Part shown: in pieces, positions 1 to 5,725 of the stretch
How positions within the stretch are numbered: the stretch's first letter is position 1
How the letters are laid out: each line of letters starts with the position of its first letter
DNA from: VBAT01 sp036520835
GTDB taxonomy: Bacteria; Bacteroidota; Bacteroidia; Chitinophagales; Chitinophagaceae
Reading direction: 5' to 3'
Assembly: GCA_036520835.1 (NCBI GenBank)
Contig: DATDIX010000206.1
Span: forward strand, 1-6,182
DNA length: 6,182 nt
Notes under the pieces: generated by a model
The model's database searches: none
What the model was told of the DNA's origin: nothing
What the model saw: only the letters and a program-made list of their open reading frames with translations
Program-made: the position numbers and the translations under genes

Positions 1-2852
1 CTTTGATCTGAAGTAATATTCCAGGTGCCTGAAATAGGTTTTTGTGCAGAATTAAGGCTTAACTCCAATTGAGTAGTAGGATTCATACCAATACCTACCT
101 GGCCGGTTCCCAGTTCAATAGCCATTCTTGTAATTCCATTACCAATGAAATTGAATTGATCTGTAGCATCCTGGTATTGCAGGCCATAATTTGTGAAGCC
201 CGGGCTATGAGCCACTACCATTATATTATTTGATGTTACTCCCTGGAACATATACATCATATTGTCCACTCCATTCCTGTATTGTACTTCCCCTCTTCTG
301 TTTACCATGAAGCTATCTGCTACAGAAAATAATGAATCAGGAGTAGTCGTTCCGACACCTACTTTCGTATCGGTCGTAGCTCCATTTATTCCATTAATGC
401 TTCCGAGTACCATGCTGTTACTGGCATCAGCACGGGCATAAGCGCCGATAGCAGTTGCATTAGTGTAATTTGAGCTTAAAGTATTGGCCATGTATCCAAC
501 GCCGGTATTATACGAACCGCTATTATTATTTGACAAGGCGCTATCTCCGATGGCAGTATTCCGATTGCCGTTAAAATTGAATCCTAATGCATAGTGTCCA
601 ACAGCGCTGTTGTAACTGCCAGTGGAGGCATTGTTCAGCATTGAATAAGCACCAATGCCAATATTGCCGTTTCCGCCGTTGAAATACATGGCGCTGTCCC
701 CTATAGCAATATTATGGTTGCCTGTTGTGCTATTTACCAATGCTCTTGTTCCCACCCCGATATTGCCGTTGCCGGTCGTGTTATTATATAATGCACCAAG
801 CCCAACCGCTGTATTGCTTTTGCCGGAAGTAGTATACGTAAGAGTTTCTGAGCCGAGCCCGGTATTTTCGATCCCCCGTAATGTGTCAGTGCCATAGCCC
901 GATCCGCTGTTCCATCCCACAAATGTATTGGCAGTGCCAATATTTCTCCAGCCGGCATAAGCGCCGATAGCCGTGGTGCGGGTAAGCAGGTAGGTATTAT
1001 TGATATCAAAATTGGTACTGCCTGATGCGTAGATCCCGATAGCCGTATTCTGAGCGCCGCCGGCTGCCATCATAGCCCCTCTGCCGATGGCTATATTCTG
1101 GTTGGCCGAATCGGCAAATTCATGAGCGCCTACACCGAGAACAACATTCTCAAAAGGGTTTTTAGAATAACGCAAAGCCCTCCAGCCTAACACGGAATTA
1201 TTAATACCGCTTGTATCATAGAACATGGATTCATATCCTACGCTGGTATTGTTGTAATTGTATTTATGATTGAACATGGCATTGGTACCTAAAGCTGTAT
1301 TACCATTACCGGTCAGGTTATTTCGCAGGCTCGAAACACCAACAGCAGTATTAACCGTTCCGCTCACGTTCTGATTCATGGATACATACCCTACTGCCGT
1401 ATTGTATACCCCGGATGTGTCGTTCCGAAGGGTACTGGCGCCAATGGCAGTATTCCCGTAATAACGGGTCAGCCTCAATGCATCATTACCTACGGCTGTA
1501 TTGCTGTTAACGTTGGTACCGATTCCCTCTGCTTCGTACATAGCTGCATTCCCGATTGCAGTATTATTCACCGCCTGTGTTGCTTTGCTTAGTGAATAAC
1601 TACCCAACGCTGTATTAGCCCCGGTTGAAGTCATACTGTCCATACTTAAATAACCAATCGCAGTATTAGGATAAGTAGCGGTGGTATTGCCGAGTGCACC
1701 GCTCCCGATGGCCACATGCCGGCCTCCATTGGATATTTTTGATAAGGTCTTATAACCTACACCCACATTATCGCTCCCGTATGCATATGTCATAGATGAA
1801 TCACCGATCGCCACATTTCTTTTATAAAAAGCGTTGCCCGGGTCGTCAGAAGTAAAATAACCCTGGCCCCGCAATGCATGATAACCTATTGCAACATTCT
1901 TATTGCCTGTATTGGCATGGAGTCCGCTTTGGTAGCCCAGGTAGGTATTTTCAGTGCCAAATTCTGAATTAGTTTGCAGGTAGCTGTTGTAATAACCAGC
2001 ATTAAATCCTACCGCCGTGTTATTATCCCGTTTATTCAGATAGAGTGAGCTTGTACCTATTGCTATATTATTACTGGCACTGTCATTTGATCTCAACGCC
2101 CATAAACCAAGCCCGATATTGCCACTTCCTTTTGTGGCAGCTTCCATAGCACCGGGACCCAAAACCACATTAATATTTCCTTCCCGCATAGATGCCAGCG
2201 CATAATGACCCATGGCAACATTTTGTCCACCGGTAGTAATATTCATCAATGACCGGGCGCCGATACTCGTATTGGCGCCGCCGGTTGTTAAACCAGCCTG
2301 TCCTTTTTGTGAATAGTAACCCAATGCGGTATTTTCACCGCCGGTAGTATTGTTAGCCATAGCGCTGTCGCCTATCGCTACATTATAATTGATCTCATTG
2401 TTAAATAAACCGGAACCTTTGCCGATAAAATAAGAACCGATTCCCGGGTTCAACTGTCCCATCCATGTATTGTTGTACCGGAGCATGATAGGTTTGGAAT
2501 CCAGCGTTCCCAAAAAATTGATCGTCGAATCTGTACCCGCATTGCCGGTAATAAGCCAGCCCATTGCGGAGGATGCATTAGACAACCATACCCAACTTGT
2601 TCCATTATAATAATGAAAGCCCGTACTGTCAGGTCCCGACTGAAATATTAACAAACCGGTAGCGGGTTGATAGATCAGGTTACGTTCTGTCTTTGTCATT
2701 CTCGGTACCAATACGCCTTTCGTCGTGCTTTTTACATCCAGGATCGCACTGGTGTCGGCGATGCTGCCGTCGGTGTTGATGCTGAATGATTGTGCGTTTA
2801 ATGACATGGAGATGCTTATGATAGCAACCATGAGAAAAGGGGATCTTCTCAT
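1..2852 (-). CDS. Large secreted NTAIG-repeat fibre/adhesin-like protein, 3' end outside window
   Basis: The frame is open from the ATG at 2852 to the left edge: 950 complete codons, no stop, C-terminus missing. Residues 1-20 are a signal peptide (basic MRR, hydrophobic core, LNA before Q21). Residues 22-57 are the N-terminal module I know from Bacteroidota tail-fibre-domain proteins (ILDVKS at 37-42, GVLVPRM at 46-52). A segment around 112-131 starts with NFLGT. Residues 156 to about 817 are about 37 repeats. GVGTTTPD (832-839) and GIGMNP (920-925) follow, and the visible part ends in GTWNITSDQ, the kind of sequence that normally precedes an RLK-type S74 chaperone domain. I saw no cysteine in the 950 residues, which fits export. 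No Shine-Dalgarno sequence precedes the start, only an A/T run. By family analogy it is probably a homotrimeric beta-roll fibre at the cell surface or secreted. Its ligand and export route cannot be read. It lies 225 bp downstream of glyA on the same strand but looks functionally unrelated. Confidence 0.92.
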   Translation of the reverse strand, partial: MRRSPFLMVAIISISMSLNAQSFSINTDGSIADTSAILDVKSTTKGVLVPRMTKTERNLIYQPATGLLIFQSGPDSTGFHYYNGTSWVWLSNASSAMGWLITGNAGTDSTINFLGTLDSKPIMLRYNNTWMGQLNPGIGSYFIGKGSGLFNNEINYNVAIGDSAMANNTTGGENTALGYYSQKGQAGLTTGGANTSIGARSLMNITTGGQNVAMGHYALASMREGNINVVLGPGAMEAATKGSGNIGLGLWALRSNDSASNNIAIGTSSLYLNKRDNNTAVGFNAGYYNSYLQTNSEFGTENTYLGYQSGLHANTGNKNVAIGYHALRGQGYFTSDDPGNAFYKRNVAIGDSSMTYAYGSDNVGVGYKTLSKISNGGRHVAIGSGALGNTTATYPNTAIGYLSMDSMTSTGANTALGSYSLSKATQAVNNTAIGNAAMYEAEGIGTNVNSNTAVGNDALRLTRYYGNTAIGASTLRNDTSGVYNTAVGYVSMNQNVSGTVNTAVGVSSLRNNLTGNGNTALGTNAMFNHKYNYNNTSVGYESMFYDTSGINNSVLGWRALRYSKNPFENVVLGVGAHEFADSANQNIAIGRGAMMAAGGAQNTAIGIYASGSTNFDINNTYLLTRTTAIGAYAGWRNIGTANTFVGWNSGSGYGTDTLRGIENTGLGSETLTYTTSGKSNTAVGLGALYNNTTGNGNIGVGTRALVNSTTGNHNIAIGDSAMYFNGGNGNIGIGAYSMLNNASTGSYNSAVGHYALGFNFNGNRNTAIGDSALSNNNSGSYNTGVGYMANTLSSNYTNATAIGAYARADASNSMVLGSINGINGATTDTKVGVGTTTPDSLFSVADSFMVNRRGEVQYRNGVDNMMYMFQGVTSNNIMVVAHSPGFTNYGLQYQDATDQFNFIGNGITRMAIELGTGQVGIGMNPTTQLELSLNSAQKPISGTWNITSDQ
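402..2387 (-). repeat. About 37 degenerate NTAIG-type head repeats in the fibre gene
   Basis: This is the coding stretch for residues 156 to about 817. The unit is usually 16-18 residues with core N-[TVIS]-[AGVS]-[IVLM]-G-x-x-[AS]-[LM] followed by a polar linker, often NxTTGxx. Examples are NTAVGYVSM, NVAIGYHAL, NTALGTNAM and NIAIGDSAM. A few linkers are longer, for example after the eighth unit (GYYNS to FGTE) and the tenth (YFTSDDPGNAFYKR). The core resembles the YadA/Hep_Hag head repeat, which builds a trimeric left-handed parallel beta-roll. The DNA copies are well diverged, so this is an old protein repeat and not a fresh slippage array. Short open frames on either strand here are shadows of the repeat composition. 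Confidence 0.9.
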
Positions 2853-2867
2853 AAAAAATTATTGCAG

Positions 2868-2928
2868 TTTAGGATTTTGTTGACGGGCCGGAAAAAGAAA
2901 TGCACAGGGCCGGAAGATGAATCCTAAA
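2868..2928. repeat. 9-bp inverted repeat enclosing two GGGCCGGAA copies, fibre gene leader
   Basis: TTTAGGATT at 2868-2876 and AATCCTAAA at 2920-2928 are perfect reverse complements. Between them GGGCCGGAA occurs twice in direct orientation (2885-2893 and 2907-2915), 22 bp apart, which is about two helical turns. The structure begins 16 bp upstream of the fibre gene start. In minus-strand RNA the outer arms could form a stem, with a GGCC/GGCC inner pairing. It could be an operator or a leader hairpin; the sequence alone does not decide. The upper arm overlaps TAATTTAG (minus strand, 2931-2924), one base off the Bacteroidota TAnnTTTG box, but no TTTG lies at the expected spacing upstream, so I do not call a promoter. 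The rest of the gap up to glyA (2929-3077) shows nothing I can name and no convincing terminator. Confidence 0.55.
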
Positions 2929-3077
2929 TTAGACCATAATGAAATACCGGAGACCCCCTTTTTGTGGTATTTTCTCAGGTGTGAATAAATTCCAGGGCAA
3001 ATGAAAAACTGAACAGAATTTAATTCATGTTTATCAGCTTTGGCTGGACTGAAAATAAAATGAAGAAAGCTAAATGA

Positions 3078-4358
3078 CTAACCTAATTCCGGGTAAAGCG
3101 GGAACCGGTTCATAAATTCTTTTACTTCAGCTTTCACAGAGCTGATGATCTTTTCATCATCGGCATTCATCAGCACTTTATCTATCAGGCCTACGATAGC
3201 TTCTACATCTTTCTCTTTCATGCCGCGGGTGGTAACTGCAGGAACACCAACACGGATACCTGATGTAACGAAAGGAGACTTATCGTCGAAAGGAACAGAA
3301 TTTTTATTGAGTGTAATATGGGCTTTGTCCAATGTTTCCTGTGCTTTCTTGCCCGTAATATTTTTATTCCTCAGGTCGATCAGCATTAAATGATTATCTG
3401 TTCCATTGCTGATAAGATGGTAGCCTTTTGCGACAAATGCTTTGGCCATCGCCTGCGCATTGCTGATGACCTGTTTGCCATACGCTTTAAAATCTTCGGA
3501 TAATATTTCACCAAAAGCGATCGCTTTTGCGGCAATGACATGTTCCAATGGCCCGCCCTGTGTGCCGGGAAATACTGCCAGGTCAAGCAGTTGGCTCATG
3601 GTACGGGTATTTCCTTTTGGATCTTTGATGCCCCAGGGGTTTTCAAAATCATGGCGAAGCATGATGATTCCGCCACGGGGACCACGTAATGTTTTATGTG
3701 TAGTGGACGTGATGATATGACAATGTTCAAAAGGATCATTCAATAAACCGGTTGCGATCAGCCCGGCAGGATGAGCGATGTCAGCCATGATCACAGCGCC
3801 GATCTTATCGGCTACTTCACGTATGCGTTTATAATCCCAGTCGCGGCTGTAAGCAGAAGCTCCGCAGATGATCATCTTTGGTTTTTCTTTCACCGCTGTT
3901 GCTTCGAGGTGATCATAATCAACCAGTCCTGTTTCTTTTTTTACTCCATAAAATAATGCCTGGTAATTCTTGCCGCTGAAATTAGCGGGGCTTCCATGTG
4001 TTAAGTGACCACCCATACTGAGATCAAGGCCTAACACTTTTTCCCCCGGTTTTACACAAGCAAGGAATACGGCTGCATTGGCCTGCGCACCACTATGCGG
4101 CTGCACATTTGCCCAGGAAGCGTTGAAAATTTTCTTTAACCTTTCTATGGCGAGTGTTTCTATTTCATCCACTACTTCACAACCGCCATAGTACCTTTTA
4201 CCGGGGTAGCCTTCCGCATATTTATTGGTAGGCACAGTGCCCATTGCCTCCATCACCTGCAGGGAGGTAAAATTTTCAGAAGCGATAAGTTCGATACCCT
4301 GGCGCTGGCGGTCCAGTTCTTTGCGGATGAGATCAAAAACGAGTGTGTCTTTTTGCAT
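3078..4358 (-). CDS. glyA: Serine hydroxymethyltransferase
   Basis: A 426-residue PLP enzyme that interconverts serine plus tetrahydrofolate with glycine plus 5,10-methylene-tetrahydrofolate. It is the main cytosolic source of one-carbon units for purines, thymidylate and methionine. The length is normal for the family. Visible signatures are ELIASENF (23-30), YPGKRYYGG (51-59), the PLP-stacking histidine in LTHGSP (H121), DIAHPAGL (193-200; D193 would contact the pyridine nitrogen), and STTHKTLRGPRGG with the Schiff-base lysine K222. The segment about 236-256, between GGIIMLR and AVFPGTQGGP, has a DFENPWG-type insertion absent from the E. coli enzyme and, as I recall, usual in Bacteroidota. 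The start ATG at 4358 has no Shine-Dalgarno sequence. The stop is TAG. It is transcribed divergently from the nucleotidyltransferase. The leader holds a 9-bp-unit repeat array; I see no glycine or folate riboswitch. No key residue is missing. Confidence 0.98.
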   Translation of the reverse strand: MQKDTLVFDLIRKELDRQRQGIELIASENFTSLQVMEAMGTVPTNKYAEGYPGKRYYGGCEVVDEIETLAIERLKKIFNASWANVQPHSGAQANAAVFLACVKPGEKVLGLDLSMGGHLTHGSPANFSGKNYQALFYGVKKETGLVDYDHLEATAVKEKPKMIICGASAYSRDWDYKRIREVADKIGAVIMADIAHPAGLIATGLLNDPFEHCHIITSTTHKTLRGPRGGIIMLRHDFENPWGIKDPKGNTRTMSQLLDLAVFPGTQGGPLEHVIAAKAIAFGEILSEDFKAYGKQVISNAQAMAKAFVAKGYHLISNGTDNHLMLIDLRNKNITGKKAQETLDKAHITLNKNSVPFDDKSPFVTSGIRVGVPAVTTRGMKEKDVEAIVGLIDKVLMNADDEKIISSVKAEVKEFMNRFPLYPELG

Positions 4359-4361
4359 GAT

Positions 4362-4416
4362 GAAGTTTCAGGCGGTTAAGAAGTTTCAAAGGTTTAAGAA
4401 GTTCAGGAAGCTTGAG
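4362..4416. repeat. Six 9-bp units (three 18-bp units) beside the glyA start
   Basis: Three consecutive 18-bp units begin at 4362, 4380 and 4398 with GAAGTTTCAGGCGGTTAA, GAAGTTTCAAAGGTTTAA and GAAGTTCAGGAAGCTTGA. Units one and two agree at 14 of 18 positions; the third aligns with a small indel. Each 18-mer divides into two 9-mers with approximate consensus AAGTTTAAG. The array starts 3 bp from the glyA start codon, so it lies wholly in the glyA 5' leader. It is also the left arm of the larger inverted structure described separately. Read on the plus strand it encodes a 20-residue Phe/Lys-rich frame (4357-4419), which I regard as a by-product of the repeat. Confidence 0.7.
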
Positions 4417-4483
4417 TAAAAAGAGTTTTTTGCATTAAGAGTTAACTCTTTAAACATATTGAACTTCTTAAACTTTTTAAACT
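4382..4483. repeat. 24-bp imperfect inverted repeat with central 14-bp palindrome
   Basis: The arms are 4382-4405 and 4460-4483. They pair at 22 of 24 positions, including a perfect 14-bp core, GTTTAAGAAGTTCA (4392-4405) against TGAACTTCTTAAAC (4460-4473). The right arm consists of about three of the same 9-bp units as the left, in opposite orientation. Near the middle is AAGAGTTAACTCTT (4437-4450), a perfect 14-bp palindrome, and the half-site AAGAGTT or AACTCTT recurs at 4421-4427 and 4480-4486. Transcribed toward glyA, this would give an AU-rich long hairpin in the leader. It may be a small dispersed intergenic repeat or a protein-binding array. No transposase or target duplication is visible. 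Confidence 0.7.
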
Positions 4484-4499
4484 CTTTGGGATTTTTTTG

Positions 4500-4507
4500 C
4501 AAAAATA
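4500..4507 (-). promoter_or_regulatory. Candidate -7 box (TATTTTTG) for glyA
   Basis: The minus strand reads TATTTTTG here, an exact match to the Bacteroidota primary-sigma -7 consensus TAnnTTTG. Transcription would begin slightly downstream, giving a glyA leader of roughly 135 nt that contains the whole inverted array. The weakness is the -33 element: the nearest TTTG (minus strand, 4517-4514) is only 6 bp upstream, not about 19 bp, and the expected position has no TTTG. In A/T-rich DNA such a box can occur by chance. Confidence 0.35.
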
Positions 4508-4541
4508 AGTCTGCAAAGAATGTGAGGTGATTTATTTAGAA

Positions 4542-4572
4542 ATTTTTATTCATTGAAAATTCACTACTTTCA
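4542..4572 (+). promoter_or_regulatory. Weak candidate promoter for the nucleotidyltransferase gene
   Basis: TACTTTCA at 4565-4572 resembles the TAnnTTTG box (6 of 8 positions). A T-run at 4543-4548 lies at about the right distance for a degenerate TTTG -33 element. The start codon at 4591 would then have a leader of only about 12-15 nt, plausible where no Shine-Dalgarno sequence is used. The support is position and partial match only. Confidence 0.25.
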
Positions 4573-4590
4573 CGGGCTTTTTAACAATCA

Positions 4591-5583
4591 ATGAAGGCAA
4601 TCATACCAGTAGCAGGAGCAGGCACCAAGCTGCGTCCACATAGTTATACTCAACCCAAGGCACTCATTCCGCTGGCAGGCAAGACGGTACTCAGTATCAT
4701 CATCGACCAGTTGCGGGAAGCAGGTATCAATGAATTTGTTTTTATTGTAGGTTATCTCGGCGATAAAATCAGGGATTATGTAGAGGCCAAATATCCTGAC
4801 CTGCATGCGCATTATGTGCAGCAGATAGACAGGCAGGGGATCGGTCATGCCATTAACCTGGCAAGGGGCATCGTAAATAATGAAGAAGTTTATGTGGTGC
4901 TTGGAGATACCATTTGTGAGTATGATGTGAAGGAAGTGGTGAACAGCCCTGATTCGATGCTGGGCGTAAGAAAAGTAGACGACCCCCGTGAATTTGGCGT
5001 GGCAGAAATGGATGATGAGGGGTATATTGATCATGTGGTGGAAAAACCACAGATACCTAAATCGAATATGGCGCTGGTGGGTATTTACAAGATCAAGGAA
5101 TCGGAAATGTTGTTTCAATGCCTGGAGAATAATTTTATCCAGGGATTGCGTACGCATGGTGAATACAGCCTGACCGATGCACTGGATTGTATGCTGCAGA
5201 AAGGGGTAAAGATCAAACCATTCAAAGTGGAAAGCTGGTTTGACTGCGGCAGAAAGGAAACACTGCTCGAATCCAACTCAACCCTGCTGAAAAAATTTGC
5301 TTCTCAGAATGGTAAAGAATATCATTTTGAAAATACCGTGATCATCCCGCCGGTAAGCATTGGCGATGGCTGCGATATAAAAAATTCTATCATTGGCCCT
5401 AACGTCACTATTGGCGAAAATACTATTGTCAACTACTCCATCGTAAGAAATTCCATCATCGGGTCATTCTCCAATCTGTACGATATTGTACTCGAAGACT
5501 CCGTTATCGGTAGTGATACAGATCTGCGCGGCGAAACAAGGCAGTTGAATATCGGGGATAATACCAGTATTGATCTGGGATAA
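4591..5583 (+). CDS. Sugar-phosphate nucleotidyltransferase with C-terminal LbH domain (glucose-1-phosphate thymidylyltransferase-like)
   Basis: A complete 330-residue cytosolic enzyme predicted to join a sugar 1-phosphate and an NTP into an NDP-sugar plus pyrophosphate, probably for surface polysaccharide synthesis. Residues 1 to about 230 form the catalytic Rossmann-like domain: GAGTKLRP (9-16) with PK at 22-23 is the NTP loop, LGD (104-106) supplies a metal-binding Asp (D106), DPREFGVAE (131-139) and VVEKP (149-153) are the RmlA-type signature, and WFDCG (216-220) supplies the second metal Asp (D218). Residues about 248-322 carry hexapeptide-like steps (IGDG, IIGPNVTIGENT, VIGSDT) of a left-handed beta-helix, as in long RmlA-like or GlmU-like enzymes and unlike short RmlA. 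The usual Arg of GxGTRLRP is Lys13, which I recall as common in Bacteroidota homologues. The exact sugar and nucleotide cannot be fixed, and there are no rml neighbours. The start has no Shine-Dalgarno sequence but agrees with the family N-terminus. The stop TAA overlaps a repeat arm. Confidence 0.93.
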   Translation: MKAIIPVAGAGTKLRPHSYTQPKALIPLAGKTVLSIIIDQLREAGINEFVFIVGYLGDKIRDYVEAKYPDLHAHYVQQIDRQGIGHAINLARGIVNNEEVYVVLGDTICEYDVKEVVNSPDSMLGVRKVDDPREFGVAEMDDEGYIDHVVEKPQIPKSNMALVGIYKIKESEMLFQCLENNFIQGLRTHGEYSLTDALDCMLQKGVKIKPFKVESWFDCGRKETLLESNSTLLKKFASQNGKEYHFENTVIIPPVSIGDGCDIKNSIIGPNVTIGENTIVNYSIVRNSIIGSFSNLYDIVLEDSVIGSDTDLRGETRQLNIGDNTSIDLG

Positions 5584-5725
5584 AACCCCCAGCCCCTAAA
5601 GGGGAGTTTGGCTATACCTCATTATTTTATAATTCATTTCTTTTGCATAACACTTTTATTCATAAATATGCAAAATGATAAAGAGCTCAGATCTAAGTCA
5701 CCCCTTTAGGGGGACAGGGGGTTTT
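5582..5725. mobile_element. REP/MITE-like palindromic element with GC-rich arms
   Basis: Left arm 5582-5606 and right arm 5699-5725 are inverted copies. Both share an AAAACCCCC block and a CCCCTAAAGGGG block, separated by a short variable linker (AG on the left, TGTC on the right when read in the same sense). Each arm has its own hairpin (CCCC-loop-GGGG at 5593-5604 and 5701-5712), and the arms can pair with each other. The 92-bp centre is strongly A/T-rich. There is no transposase gene and no clear target-site duplication, so mobility in trans (for example by a RAYT-type enzyme) is only inference. I recall CCCCTAAAGGGG palindromes as frequent between genes in Bacteroidota, but could not verify it. 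The element adds two bases to the upstream stop codon and enters the downstream coding frame. It is not a standard intrinsic terminator, since the near hairpin lacks a following T-run. Confidence 0.6.

Noticed and set aside
655..1009. Open frames of 80 and 91 codons on the two strands within the fibre gene
   Set aside because: They lie inside the long minus-strand repeat frame; the proline/leucine-rich product on the plus strand simply reflects the antisense of the NTAIG codons. The minus-strand one is in another frame with no family resemblance.
3043..3077. Possible glyA terminator hairpin (AGCTTT/AAAGCT and CAGC-TTTG-GCTG)
   Set aside because: The stems are only 4-6 bp, one with a long loop, and no T-run follows on the minus strand.
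3144..3165. GATGA/TCATC dyad in the 3' part of glyA
   Set aside because: A 5-bp stem within conserved coding sequence; expected by chance.
4357..4419. 20-codon plus-strand frame with Phe/Val/Leu every third residue and many Lys
   Set aside because: It looks like a cationic peptide, but the pattern is the direct translation of the 9-bp repeat and it overlaps the glyA start in antisense. There is no ribosome site or independent support.
4588..5157. 189-codon minus-strand frame opposite the nucleotidyltransferase
   Set aside because: It is fully antisense to a gene with intact catalytic motifs and its product has no recognisable domain; an antisense shadow.
5593..5604. CCCCTAAAGGGG hairpin as intrinsic terminator of the nucleotidyltransferase
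   Set aside because: Only four stem pairs, followed by AGTTTGG with no T-run; better explained as part of the palindromic element, though weak termination cannot be excluded.
5668..5709. Short ATG frame (13 codons) just before the flavoprotein, a possible leader peptide
   Set aside because: It ends inside the repeat arm at TAG and overlaps the chosen start in another frame; nothing suggests attenuation.
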